Shown: positions 49,570 through 59,089 of the stretch, piece by piece
Numbering within the stretch: position 1 is the stretch's first letter
Layout: each line of letters begins with the position of its first letter
Assembly: GCA_003725745.1 (NCBI GenBank)
Contig: RHDP01000001.1
Span: 3,363,001 to 3,427,000 of the forward strand
DNA from: Streptomyces sp. I6
Lineage (GTDB): Bacteria; Actinomycetota; Actinomycetes; Streptomycetales; Streptomycetaceae
Reading direction: 5' to 3'
Length of the DNA: 64,000 nt
The notes under the pieces: generated by a model
Told to the model about the DNA's origin: nothing
The model's input: only the letters and a program-made list of their open reading frames with translations
The model's database searches: none
Translations under genes and position numbers: made by a program

Positions 49570-51216
49570 TCAGGCCTGGGTGAAGGCCCAGATGCCGACC
49601 GCGAAGCAGATCAGTGCGACGACCAGCACCGGGACGGCCACCTTCGGGGGTGGTCCCGGTCGCTTCCGTGCCGTGGGCGTAGGTGTAGGCGTGGGCATGG
49701 GCGAGAGGGTGTGGGAGGGCGGGTAGGCCACCGGATGCGCCTGACCCGGGATCCGGGGCCGTGATCGGTGTACTGACGGGTCAGGGGCCGCTGGTGCGGG
49801 ACCGCGGCTGTCGGCGCCCGGGCGGGATCCTGCGCCGCGGGCCGGTCCGGGGTGCCGTGTTCACGGGAGGGCTCGGCGTGGGTGCCCGGCTCCGCGGGGG
49901 CGGGCGGCAGCTCCGCGGACCGCGGTGGCGCCGGCTGCCGTGGCGGCGGTGGCAGACGGAAGGAGCCGGTATCCGAGGGCGATGGTGGGGGGGCTTGCTG
50001 CGAGCCCGGCGCACCGGGCGGGCCCTGGAGCGCCTGCCCGTCCCACCCGGTGTGCCCGGTGTGGCTGTTGTGCCCGGCCTGCCCGGTGTGCCCGGTGTAC
50101 GTGGTCTGCTCGACGTGCTGAGACTCCGGCCGGGGCGGGCGGGACCAGGAGTCCCGGCCGTCTCGGCCGTCGGGGCCGTCGGGGCCGCCCGGGCCGTCCG
50201 GGCCGACGTGCGCTGCCCGCTGCGCCCGGCCGTCGTGGCCGTCGTGGCCGTCGTGGCCGGTGCGGCCGGTGCGGCCGGTGTGAGCGTCGGGCTCCGCTGC
50301 CGGCTCCGTGTCGGCCCGCGGTCCGCCCGGGCCCCGTCCGTCGGGGCCGTCGGGGCCGAAGCCGGCGGGCAGCGGTCCCAACTGGTCGAAGACCTCGACC
50401 GGCTCGTCGTCGGCGGTGGTGTCGGGCAGCAGCTCGACGGCCGATGTGAGTGCCTTCCGCGCACCGGTCGCGGTACGGAAACGGGCCTGCGGATCGGGTT
50501 GCAGCAGACCGGCGAGGACCTGCCACAGCGGCTCCGGAACGCCCTCCGGAGCGCCCGGTGTGCCGTGCGCGGCGAAGTGCTCGACCAGGGCCGGGAGTCC
50601 GGCTTCCGGCCCTGGAGCAGGTACAGGGCGACGAGTCCCACGGCGAACAGGTCGGCGGGGAAGTCCGGTTCCGCGCCGAGCATCTGCTCGGGCGCGAAGT
50701 AGCCGGGCGTCCCCACCACGTAGTTCGTCTCGGTGAGTCGCGGCTCGCCCTTCCGCATGGAGATGCCGAAGTCGGACAGCCGCAGGTGCGGGCGCCCGGT
50801 GCCGGTGGACTCCAGCAGGACGTTCGCGGGCTTGATGTCGCGGTGCACGACCCCTCGGCGTGCACCGCGGCGAGTCCCGACAGCAGCTGGTCCACCAGGG
50901 TGCAGACGAACCGCGGCGGCAGCGGGCCGTAGTCCCCGATGAGGTGTGCCAGCGACCCGCCGCCCACCAGATCCATGGTGAACAGCACCTTGTCGTCGTC
51001 CGCGGCCCAGCTGGCCGGGGCGAGTACATGGGGGTGGTCGATGCGCAGTGCCTGCTCGCGGACGAAGCGCAGGAGCGAGTGGGCGTCGCTCTGCTGTAGG
51101 ACCTTGGCGGCCACATAGCGCCGCCGCCGACGGTCCCAGGCGCGCCATACGGCGCCGGCCCCGCCGCGTCCGATCGGGTCGATCAGTTCGTACCGACCAG
51201 CGAAGACCTCACCCAT
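49570..51216 (-). CDS. Membrane Ser/Thr protein kinase, frame broken three times
   Basis: Reconstructed 549 residues. Hanks-type kinase domain: glycine loop GRGGAGAVW, ATP lysine in YVAAKVLQ, catalytic VVHRDIKPANVLL, DFG in LSDFGISM, and VVGTPGYFAPEQM. A long Gly/Asp/His/Pro-rich linker with GHDGHDGHDG-type repeats follows, then one C-terminal helix (VAVPVLVVALICFAVGIWAF) with almost no outer domain. Losses at CCCC 50851-50854 (restores HAEGVVHRD), CCC 50610-50612 (restores LLQGPEAGLPALVEHF) and near CCC 49745-49747. An active kinase by its residues; substrates unknown. Confidence 0.82.
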
Positions 51217-51317
51217 CGCGCTGCGCCCGCTCCCGGTTCCCTGTTCCGGCGTCCTGCATGGTCCGGTGCGCCTCCCCTGCCCGGGCGCACGCCCCGGCCG
51301 CACGCGCCCTGCCTCGA

Positions 51318-51865
51318 TCAGCTCTGGTGCGACTCGTAGTGGGCGACCGCCTCCGCGGTGCGCCCGGCACCGTACACCCGGAGGAACTCCGACAGTTCCG
51401 GATGGGTGGGGGCGAGCGAGTCCGCCGCGTCGATGATGTCGCCGGCCGCCGCCACCGAGCGGAGCAGCGACTGGATCTCCCGCACCACGCGGCGCACCGT
51501 CGGCGCCCCGAGCTCGTCGTGGACTGCCCGGTCCCGGTGAGCACGGAGCCGCCCTGGGACTTCTTGATCTCGTCCATCCGGTCCGTCGCCTCGGCCGCGC
51601 TGACGCTGCCGTCGGCGACCTGGCCGGCCAGCTCCTGAAGGGCCTGGACGCGCTGGACGACCGCCGGGTTGCCGATCTTGGCCCGCTGACCGCTCATCAG
51701 CTGGGAGAGCATCGGGGCCGACAGCCCGAGCACCGCCGCGAGACGGGCCTGGTTGAGGCCCAGATCGTCTATGAGCCGGCGGAAGAGCGCCCCCAGCGGC
51801 TCCCCGTACCAGCTGCGCTGGAGCTCCCTGGCTCTCGCGGTCGCGTCCTGCTGTGCTGCATCCAT
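51318..51865 (-). CDS. Helix-turn-helix DNA-binding protein, frame broken once
   Basis: Reconstructed 182 residues. The N-terminal HTH reads LNQARLAAVLGLSAPMLSQLMSGQRAKIGNP; the C-terminal part is helical (VRRVVREIQSLLRSVAAAGDIIDAADSL, SEFLRVYGAGRTAEAVAHYE). The break is at CCC 51527-51529 (restores LTGTGAVHDELGAPTVRR). ATG 51865 has GGGGAG seven bases upstream. It is transcribed with the kinase gene (101 bases apart) and may be its regulator or target; this is inference from position. Confidence 0.75.
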
Positions 51866-52007
51866 GTCGCGTCTCCCCATCGCTTCCCCTGGCGTCGCTT
51901 CGCTGCTGCGAACCCGACGAGCATCCTACGGAGAGTGGTCGGATACCGGGAGTCCTAATCCCTTTTGGAAGATCCCGGGGGTTACCCGGTACCCTGGTCT
52001 CCGTTCC

Positions 52008-52080
52008 GGGGCCTTAGCTCAGTTGGTAGAGCGCTGTCTTTGCATGGCAGATGTCAGGGGTTCGACTCCCCTAGGCTCCA
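52008..52080 (+). tRNA. tRNA-Ala (TGC), no encoded CCA
   Basis: 73 bases. Acceptor GGGGCCT (52008-52014) pairs with AGGCTCC (52073-52079, one G-T pair), discriminator A at 52080. The anticodon loop reads TTTGCAT (anticodon TGC); the T-arm is GGGGTTCGACTCCCC. Confidence 0.97.
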
Positions 52081-52093
52081 CGCCGTATCACCT

Positions 52094-52127
52094 CCCTGAC
52101 CTGTGAAAACAGGTCAGGGGGTGTTTT
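52094..52127 (+). terminator. Terminator of tRNA-Ala
   Basis: CCCTGACCTGT (52094-52104) pairs with ACAGGTCAGGG (52109-52119), followed by a run of T at 52123-52127. Confidence 0.85.
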
Positions 52128-52174
52128 TGTCCCGGTTTTCGCGTGGACGGGGCAGCGCGCGGCGGCCCTGGGTC

Positions 52175-52592
52175 TCACTGCCGGGAGAGTCCGCTCCCCG
52201 GGTGCGGTGCGGGCCTTTCTCGTGCGGGATCGCCTTCGCCGGTGGCGGCGGTTCCGGATGCCGGGATGCGCAGGCCGCGGGACTCGGCGACGCGCAGGGC
52301 GTCGGCCAGGCACTCGGCGAGGCGGAGTCCGGCGTAGCGGACCTCGGTGCAGGGGGAGGCCGGGTCGGCCAGCGTGCTGCGGGCGAGGCCGAGGACGTCT
52401 TCGGCCGTGGCGAGCTGCACGGCTTCCATGTCGTCGGCGAGACGGGAGAGGTAGCTGCCGTTGTCGTCCGTGGACAGGTAGCAGGGCTTGCCGTCCGGGG
52501 AGCGCCAGGGGAGCAGACGCAGGGGGATGGGGACGTGGGGGACGTGTGGGAAGTGGGGGCGTGGGGGCCCCTTGGGCCGGGCGCTTCGTCAT
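52175..52592 (-). CDS. Small protein of unknown function (with PDGKPCYLST motif), frame broken
   Basis: Reconstructed 139 residues: start MTKRPAQG at 52592, a Pro-rich leader, then LRLLPWRSPDGKPCYLST, SYLSRLADDMEAVQLATAEDVLGLARSTL and LRLAECLADALRVAESRG. The second part is helical and hydrophilic. Two bases appear to be missing in the C/G runs around 52548-52571. Its start overlaps the stop of the next gene (ATGA), so the two form an operon divergent from a GntR regulator. I recognise the pair as common in Streptomyces but know no function. Confidence 0.6.
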
Positions 52593-52926
52593 GCTGCGGC
52601 CACCTCCGGGGCGCCGACGATGTGCCGATCGAGGTCGATGCCGAAGTCGGCCGCCAGGACGAGAGCGAGGCGACGGCGCTGCTTGAGCGCGGCTTCCTGT
52701 TTGTGGGCGAGGAGGTAGGGGCGTACGAGCCGGGACGCGGTGCCGTCGAGGGGGGTGGCCAGCCCGTACGGGGAGCGGTGACGGGGGAGGCGGGCGGTCG
52801 GGGGTGTGGGGGTGGTGAGAGGTACGGCGGTGGGGCGCGGCTGGTGGCGGGTGCGGCGGCGTTTTCCGGTGCCGGGGTGAGGAGGAGACGCAGCCGCAGG
52901 GCGGTGCGGCGGATAAGGTCGGGCAT
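52589..52926 (-). CDS. Small basic protein of unknown function, frame broken once
   Basis: Reconstructed 112 residues. MPDLIRRTALRLRLLLTP is followed by an Arg/Pro/Thr-rich segment and a conserved-looking end (LVRPYLLAHKQEAALKQRRRLALVLAADFGIDLDRHIVGA). The break is at GGGG 52874-52877; one G restores LLTPGTGKRRRTRHQP. First gene of a two-gene operon divergent from the GntR gene. No known fold. Confidence 0.65.
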
Positions 52927-53077
52927 GTCGACGCTCCTTCGAAGCGTTGGCCGTGCCCCCGGACGGTTGCGCCCGTCGCGGGGGTCTTCTTTCGCTACAC
53001 CACGGTATGCCATGGACGCCTGTGGTGCACCATGGTCTGCCGAAACAGGCCTTGGTGTGCCAGGTCAAGCTGTAGTC
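52927..53077. promoter_or_regulatory. Divergent promoter with putative GntR operators
   Basis: The 151-base region between the small-protein operon and the GntR gene holds a perfect palindrome TGGTGCACCA (53023-53032) and three related GGTNTGCC elements: GGTATGCCA (53004-53012), GGTCTGCCG (53034-53042) and GGTGTGCCA (53054-53062). Their spacing suggests GntR binding and control of both directions. Confidence 0.55.
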
Positions 53078-53332
53078 ATGGCCGAGTACGAATGGCAGCG
53101 GATCGCACGCGCCGTCGAAGAAGAGATCAGATCGGGACGCATTCCGCCCGGTGGAGCGCTGGCAAGCATTACGCGGCTGGCCGGGATCCACGGCGTCGCA
53201 GACCGAACCGTCCGGCGTGCGCTCCAGGACCTACGCGAGCGAGGGCTCATTGAGACTCTGCCGCACAAGGGATCCTTCGTGGTCGAGCAGCCGCCTGTAG
53301 ACGATCCCGGAGACGACGAGCCGGACGACTGA
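53078..53332 (+). CDS. GntR family regulator, DNA-binding domain only
   Basis: 84 residues. EYEWQRIARAVEEEIRSGRIPPGGAL and GVADRTVRRALQDLRERGLIETLPHKGSFVV form a complete GntR winged helix; there is no ligand-binding domain, only an acidic tail (DDPGDDEPDD). ATG 53078. Stand-alone GntR domains of this type are common next to small gene pairs and integrative elements in Streptomyces. Confidence 0.85.
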   Translation: MAEYEWQRIARAVEEEIRSGRIPPGGALASITRLAGIHGVADRTVRRALQDLRERGLIETLPHKGSFVVEQPPVDDPGDDEPDD

Positions 53333-53395
53333 ACGGGCCGCGCGGATCGCGCGACCCCCGACCCGCTTCACAGAAAACCGCCAGGGCTGTGAGCC

Positions 53396-55794
53396 TCAAC
53401 CGCTTTGCCGGGCAGGCCAGTTCTCCCGCAGCCACGCCAGGTCGGTCTCGGCGCGGACGCGGGCTTCCCGCTCGCGGGTGAAGACCGCGTCCGTCTTGGT
53501 CAGGACCAGGGTGTAGGGGCGTCCCTGCCGCCGGGTGGTGTGGGACACCGGCAGGCCGGCCAGATCGATCCGGCTGTGGATGTGCCGGCGCCTTGCCTGG
53601 GCGAGCGGCCACTCCAGGACCCTGCGGGAGCGGGAGGTGAGGAAGGCGTCGAGGTCGGGGCAGAGATCGCAGCCGGACCCGCAGGCCCCGGCCGGAGGGA
53701 GCGACCAGTCGTCCGCCGCGCGCACGGGGCGGACGAGGGCCCTGGTGAGCCGTTCCTCGCAGTGGCCGGCGAGCGCTTGGAAGGCGCCGATCGCGGGAGC
53801 GCCTTCCGGTATGGCCGTCGGCTGACGTCCCGCGGCGCGCAGGGCGGGGATCAGGCATTCCATGACGGTGTCCGGCAGGCTGCGCAGTGCGGTGACGACC
53901 GCGTCGGCGGTCCCGCTGCCGGCGGCTTGCAGGATGTGGGCCAGGGGGGCGCCGAGCCGCTCCAAGGCCGCCCGGCGCTCCTCTTCCCGGCCCATGTCGA
54001 GCCGGTTGGCGAGCTGGTGCCTGGCCGCCCGCCAGGCACTCTCGACCAGCGGTGTCGCCACGGCGTCTCCGTCGCCGTCGGCGGTTCGCAGCGCGGCGCA
54101 GAGGCCGGGCAGTGATGCGAGCCATGCCGTGCGGTCAGCCCCGGTGTACGCGCCGACCGTCCCGAACCAGTTGCCGACGGCCTCGCGTGCCCAGGTCCGG
54201 CCGTACCGTGCGGCCGCCCTCGCGAGATCGGGGGCGTGCTCCTCGGCCACGGTCTCCACATCGAAGGGCGCCATCAGCATCGCGGCGGTGTCCGCCTCCC
54301 GCAGTCCCACCGCGACGCGCAGGGCGGCGGCGAAGAGCGGCGCGGTCGCCTCGACCGACCCGTGGTGCCCCAGAACGGGGCGAGTGACCGGGCGAGCGTG
54401 CGTGCCTGGTCGAGCGCGCCGGCGTCGAGGTGGCCCTGGAGTTCGCGCAGGGCTCCCTCGGAGCCGGCCTCGGCGCGTGCCGCGAACGAGCGCTGCCGGG
54501 GCCAGAGCACCACCGCGGCCCGCCGGTACCAGCGGTCCAGGGTGTTGCCGTAGTTGCCCATGTAGCCCTCGTACTCGGAGTGGTAGGGCGTGAGGTCCTT
54601 GTTCTCGGTGGTGGCGCAGACCTCGGCGTAGGCGACGGGCAGCGAGATCTCCTCGCCGCCGGTGCCGTCGGGGAGGGTCCACCAGCCGAGGGCGATCTCG
54701 TCGTCGATCAGGTCGTTGAGCTCGTAGTCGGAGAAGTCACCGCTGCGGCGGCGCTCGGTTCCGGGCTCGCCGTCGGGGTCGAGGAGGCACTCACCCCGCA
54801 CTCCTCGTCCTCGCAGTCGTCGAAGTGCTCGACTTCCCCGTAGTAGTCGTAGCGGTCGTAGGGCGGAACGGCGTCCCAGGTCTCCTTCACCTCGGCCAGC
54901 GCCAGCACCGCTTCGCAGCCGGCCTGCCCGGCGGCCTGGCGGAGCCGGGCGGCGCGGGTGGCGTCGGCGCCCTTGAGGCGGTCCCAGTCCAGGCCGCGCT
55001 GGGTGTACTCGTGGTCGAGGAGGTAGACGAGCCGGTTCGGGGTGTGGTCTTCGGGCGGCCGTAGGGGTACTGCTGCTCGGCCGGGGTGGTGAAGTGCTCC
55101 GTCAGGCAGTGGGCCAGGTCGGCGACCGGGCCCCGGCGTCCTCGCCCGTCGGCCGGACGCGCTCGGCGAGCAGGTTCATGGTGAGGGTGACGCGGTACCC
55201 GGAGGTGACGGGCCTGACCTCGTGGCGGCAGTCCGCGTAGAAGGCGACGAAGGTGAGCTGATGCCGGGACGCCCGGTGGGTGACGCTGCGGCCCGCGTGT
55301 TCGATGACGAGTTCTCCGCCGCCGTGGTGGGAGGGCAGCGAGACGACCAGGGTGCCCACCATGGAGTCGTCCTTCTCGGAGTCCTGGTGGGGGAGGAAGA
55401 ACTGGCCCTTGCCGTAGACCAGGAGCGCGTGCGGTTCGGCCCGCAGCGCGGTGGTGGGCGGCAGGCCGAGAGCGTGGCGGACGCCGTCGAGTACATCCCC
55501 CAGGGCGCGGTCCCAGTCGGGACCGGAGAGTGTGATCCGGTCCGGGGTGATCTCCCAGGTGTCGCGCACGCCGGTGTCGGACAGCGTCTCCTCGCCGCGG
55601 CCGAAACGGGCCTGCCTGGCCTGGGCGATCAGCTTCTTGGCGACCGGGGCACGCAACGGCAGCGGCAGTTCCCCGACACCGTCGACCCCGATGCGCAGGG
55701 CGTGGGCGGGTATCTCTGCGCGGGTGCTGAAGTCCCCCGCCCGCTCAGCGTCTTCCAGCAGTTCCGCCAGGCGCTTCCGCGCTGCCTGCCCCAC
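53396..55794 (-). CDS. Large 2-oxoglutarate/Fe(II)-dependent oxygenase, frame broken four times
   Basis: Reconstructed 800 residues from GTG 55794. The N-terminal 220 residues form a prolyl-4-hydroxylase-like domain: iron ligands H and D in HQDSEKDDSMVGTLVVSLP, the distal H in YADCRHEVRPV, and the 2-oxoglutarate Arg in SGYRVTLTMNL. The remaining 580 residues are helical with an acidic, Tyr-rich stretch (YDRYDYYGEVEHFDDCEDEECG) and a Cys cluster (GSGCDLCPDLDAF); I recognise no family there. Breaks at GGG 55128-55130, GGG 55053-55055, CCCC 54794-54797 and CCC 54359-54361, each restored by one base. Substrate unknown; hydroxylation of a protein is possible. Confidence 0.75.
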
Positions 55795-55867
55795 GATGCT
55801 CCGCTCCCCATGAACCGCAGCCTGTAAGTCTACTGGTCCCGCACACCCTAGATGAATGAGTCCGATG

Positions 55868-56160
55868 TCTTCAGTGGCCGTAGGCGATCGGTGATCGTAT
55901 GGCTGCGGCGTTGGTGGTCCAGTTGTGCCAGATGCCGGCGGCGAGGGCGAGGAGTCGTTGTCCGGTGCGGGCGAAGACTCCGGCTGGGGTTCTGCCGCCG
56001 TGCTGTCCGAGGCTGAGCTGGCCATTCAGGGTGCCGATGACGGCCTCGATCCACTGACGGACCCGGGCGATCTTGCCGTGCCGGACCGCTCGTCCTTGTG
56101 GTCCGGCCGCACCGGGTGGGCGCCGAGCCGCTCGGCGAGGACGCTACGAAATCCTTGCCC
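55868..56160 (-). pseudogene. IS982-like transposase remnant
   Basis: From about 56076 to the stop at 55871-55873 the leftward strand reads GKIARVRQWIEAVIGTLNGQ, then LGQHGGRTPAGVFARTGQRLL and AAGIWHNWTT, ending AIRSPIAYGH. This is the C-terminal end of an IS982-type DDE transposase; E in WIEAV would be the third catalytic acid. Upstream to about 56160, RLGAHPVRPDHKDE is recognisable but in broken frame. The rest of the element is gone and no inverted repeats are visible. Confidence 0.7.
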
Positions 56161-56481
56161 GTGCAGACCCGTCGCCGCAGCGGCGGACCCGGTAGGGGAT
56201 CCCGACGCCCACGTCCGGAGCAGTCGGCGGTGTCGGTGTCGGGTTGCGGGGCGGGGGCCACCGGGTTAGGCGTCTCCCGTCCCGGTGAATGCGGCCGTTT
56301 CCGCAGGCGGGAAGGGGGGCGAGGGATCCCGTCCGGCAGGGCGGCGACTCAGCGGGCGTAGGCCGCGCGGGTGGTGTTCATCAGAAGATCCGCCGACCCG
56401 GCGCCGAGGTCCCACGATTTTCGGGGTGCGTCCACATCATGAAGAACGTATGTAAAACGCCCAATCCGAAAGCGAGGAGCC
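56161..56481. other. Gene-free stretch upstream of the DUF6344 gene
   Basis: 321 bases with no supported gene. The last 60 bases are less GC-rich (GAACGTATGTAAAACGCCC) and probably contain the promoter of the gene at 56482. Confidence 0.4.
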
Positions 56482-56960
56482 ATGGCCGCCGTCAAGGTCA
56501 CCTCTTTGTGGACCGCCTTCGTCTCCCTGATCGTCACCCTGCTCAGCTCTCTCGGGTTCACCTCTTCCGCCAAGGCCGCCAAGGCCACCGAGGCCGCCGA
56601 GCAGTCGGCCGGCCCGCGTCAGCCGGAGGGCCCCGCGGAGCGGAAGCCCACCGTCCCCGGCGCGCGGAGCGCGGGCAGCAGAGCGGGTGCGCACGAGCCT
56701 CCCGCCGGGGCGGCCTCGGCGCCCGCGGCAGCCGCGGGGACGTATGGGAGCCTGGCCATGCACGGCTTCTGGCACCAGGTGGTGCGCCAGCGGACTCCTC
56801 GCGACCGCGCTCTGCCGCCGACGATCAAGCAGCGGATCCGCGCCGAGGCCCACGGCGCCTCCCCGCGGTCCGCAAGGTGCCCACCCTCGACGACCTGGCC
56901 GAAGCGCGGCGGGAGTCCTCGTACGCCGAGGACGAGGAACGCGTTCCGGCGTCGGCATGA
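56482..56960 (+). CDS. DUF6344-type small exported/membrane protein, frame broken once
   Basis: Reconstructed 159 residues. MAAVKVTSLWTAFVSLIVTLLSSLGFTSSAKA is a signal-like hydrophobic start; an Ala/Pro-rich middle leads to the conserved LPPTIKQRIRAEAHG motif and VPTLDDLAEARRESS. The break is at CCCC 56861-56864 (restores HGASPAVRKVP). GCGAGGAG precedes ATG 56482. The family is Streptomyces-specific and uncharacterised; the name rests on the motif as I remember it. Confidence 0.7.
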
Positions 56961-57527
56961 GGCGCCGGGAGGCGCTCGGCCCGCCCGGCACACGCTGTCC
57001 GGTATCACGCGTCGCCGGTGACGGCGTGCGGCAGCCGGACCGCCCCGGACGGAGGCAGCACCTGCCGCCCGGCCCGAGAGGGCCGAGGACCGTCGGCGGT
57101 ACCGGAAGCGGCGCGGCAGGCGGGACACGCCCGCGGTCGGCCGGTTCGGGCCGGAAGACCCAGGGCGACGGCCGGGGACGGCACACGGGGATCGGCAGCC
57201 GACGGCCGCCGACGGCGGGTCACCGCCGCTTCCCGGGGACGGCCGGCCGGGATGCCGCAGGCCCTGCCGCCGGTGCCCGAAGCCCGGTCACCAGCGTCGG
57301 CGGCGTTTCCGGGGACTTCCGATGAAGGCCACGCACCGCTCCGAGCGCCGCGGCCGCGCATCGGCGTCCGACGCGGCGGTCGTCTGTCGCCGGCCCTTCG
57401 GCGCCCCACGACGATGGCCCTCCGAAGCCACACACCGGAGGCCCGGCAAGGCCGTGACCAGCAGTCCCCGCAAGACGGCCGGCGACCATCCGCCCCGCAG
57501 AACGCCGGTGACGGTGATCCCGGGTCG
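56961..57527. other. Gene-free G+C-rich stretch
   Basis: 567 bases between the DUF6344 gene and the convergent DUF5324 gene. Long open frames exist on both strands but none shows a ribosome-binding site, a family match or a sensible composition. I see no repeat, tRNA or strong hairpin. Confidence 0.4.
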
Positions 57528-58220
57528 TCAGCGACGGTCCTTGCGGTCCGGCTCCGACCCGTTCTCCGCCTCCTTGGCCTGAACGTCCGGGTCGAGTTCC
57601 GATCGATCGCTCCCGTCGACCGACGACAGCGGCCGGTCCGGGACCTCGGTCGCGGCGGGAGGCTCCACCAGCCAGTCCGGGTTGGCCTGCCTGTCCCACC
57701 ACTTCCACACGGCGAACAGCCCCACGGCGACGGCGCCGACGACCAGCGCGCCCTTCGCGGCGCGCCCGCACTTCGCACGCCGCTCGTTCTTCTTCGCGAG
57801 CTTCCTGACGTCCTCGGCCGTGACCGAACCGCGCAGCGCGGCAAGAGCGGCCGCCGACCGGGTGACGGCCTCCTGCCCCACGGGCTGGGCCACCGCGACG
57901 GCGTGCTCGAGGCGCGGAGCGGTGTAGTCGGCGGCCTGGCGTGCGGCACTCCGGGTCATGACGGCGGCCCGGTGCGCCGCTTCGTCCACCTGCGGCGGAA
58001 CATGCGGTGCGACATGGGACTTGTACTGGACTCGGGCCTGCTGACGCGCCTGGCGTGCGGCTTTCTTCACCTTGGGCTCGAGGGCGACACGAGCCTGGTG
58101 GGCGTAGATGGCGGCCTGGTCCTTGGCCGTGCCGGCGTATGGCGCCACCACGTCCGCGGCGTGCAGCACGCTCTCCTTGGCCGTGTCCGTCGCGGCGCGC
58201 ACGCTGTCCATGCGGGTCAC
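57528..58220 (-). CDS. DUF5324 family protein
   Basis: 230 residues. A long amphipathic, Ala/Lys/Gln-rich helical region (VRAATDTAKESVLHAADVVAPYAGTAKDQ...) is followed by a single membrane helix (ALVVGAVAVGLFAVWKWW) and a charged tail. It resembles YtxH/apolipophorin-like helical proteins. GTG 58220 has an AGGAGGAGG site. Found beside the cyclophilin/rhomboid genes in Streptomyces. Function unknown. Confidence 0.85.
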   Translation of the reverse strand: MTRMDSVRAATDTAKESVLHAADVVAPYAGTAKDQAAIYAHQARVALEPKVKKAARQARQQARVQYKSHVAPHVPPQVDEAAHRAAVMTRSAARQAADYTAPRLEHAVAVAQPVGQEAVTRSAAALAALRGSVTAEDVRKLAKKNERRAKCGRAAKGALVVGAVAVGLFAVWKWWDRQANPDWLVEPPAATEVPDRPLSSVDGSDRSELDPDVQAKEAENGSEPDRKDRR

Positions 58221-58427
58221 GGGATCCTCCTCCTCGGTGGCGTTCGCGGGCGTCCGGGGCGTTTGCCGCCCCGGCGAAGGCACCATCCGCCTTTCCGCCC
58301 GTTTCGAAATCATGCCTGCTGGAGGCCGCCTCGGCATGCGGGACGGGCATCCGGGTCATTTTCCCCCGCAACGGCCCTGCCATGGGAGGATCTGGGGACG
58401 TCAGAGAAGACTTACGGAAGGCAGATC

Positions 58428-58961
58428 GTGGCCGAGCAGCTCCACGCCACCCTGAAGACCAACCACGGGGACATCGACATCCGGCTTCTGCCGAACCACG
58501 CGCCGAAGACGGTGAAGAACTTCGTCGAACTCGCCACGGGTGGGCGGGAGTGGACCAACCCGGCGACCGGCCAGAAGTCCGCGGACAGGCTGTACGACGG
58601 CACCGTCTTCCACCGGGTGATCATCGGTTTCATGATCCAGGGGGGCGACCCGCTGGGCAACGGCACCGGCGGCCCGGGCTACGAGTTCGCCGACGAGTTC
58701 CACCCGGACCTGGCCTTCGACCGGCCGTACCTGCTGGCCATGGCGAACGCCGGCCCGGGCACCAACGGCTCGCAGTTCTTCATCACCGTGGCCCCGACCG
58801 CCTGGCTCACCCGCAAGCACACGATCTTCGGCGAGGTCGCGGACGAGGCGAGCCGCAAGGTCGTGGACGCCATCGCGGGGGCGCCGACCAACCCGCGCAC
58901 CGACCGGCCGCTGAACGACGTGGTGATCGAGTCCGTCGTGGTCGAGACCCGTCAGGGCTGA
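58428..58961 (+). CDS. Peptidyl-prolyl cis-trans isomerase, cyclophilin type
   Basis: 177 residues. Active-site FHRVIIGFMIQGGDP (Arg/Phe), then LLAMANAGPGTNGSQFFIT and KHTIFGEVADEASRKVVDAI. No signal peptide, so it is cytoplasmic and assists folding. GTG 58428 (reads VAEQLHATLKTNHG), with CGGAAGG upstream. A terminator follows. Confidence 0.95.
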   Translation: MAEQLHATLKTNHGDIDIRLLPNHAPKTVKNFVELATGGREWTNPATGQKSADRLYDGTVFHRVIIGFMIQGGDPLGNGTGGPGYEFADEFHPDLAFDRPYLLAMANAGPGTNGSQFFITVAPTAWLTRKHTIFGEVADEASRKVVDAIAGAPTNPRTDRPLNDVVIESVVVETRQG

Positions 58962-59018
58962 TCCCGCGGGGGCGGGGGAGATCGTCAGCTGAGTCCGGGT
59001 TCCGTACGGGAACCTTTG

Positions 59019-59049
59019 CGCCCCGCTCGTCCGTAAGACGAGCGGGGCG
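59019..59049 (+). terminator. Terminator between cyclophilin and rhomboid genes
   Basis: CGCCCCGCTCGTC (59019-59031) pairs perfectly with GACGAGCGGGGCG (59037-59049) across a five-base loop. Confidence 0.85.
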
Positions 59050-59089
59050 AAGCATTGCGCGGGAGCCCGCGCGGAGACGAGGGGACCTC

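Noticed and set aside
52008-52127. Attachment site of an integrative element at tRNA-Ala
   Set aside because: I found no second copy of the tRNA 3' end downstream within the window and no integrase gene, so no att site can be supported.
52103-53077. Rightward frame joined to the GntR gene
   Set aside because: It is opposite the two small genes and Gly/Arg-rich without any domain; the GntR domain begins at ATG 53078.
57018-58427. Long rightward frame fused in front of the cyclophilin
   Set aside because: The upstream 470 codons are antisense to DUF5324 and low in complexity; the cyclophilin family starts at GTG 58428 with a ribosome-binding site.
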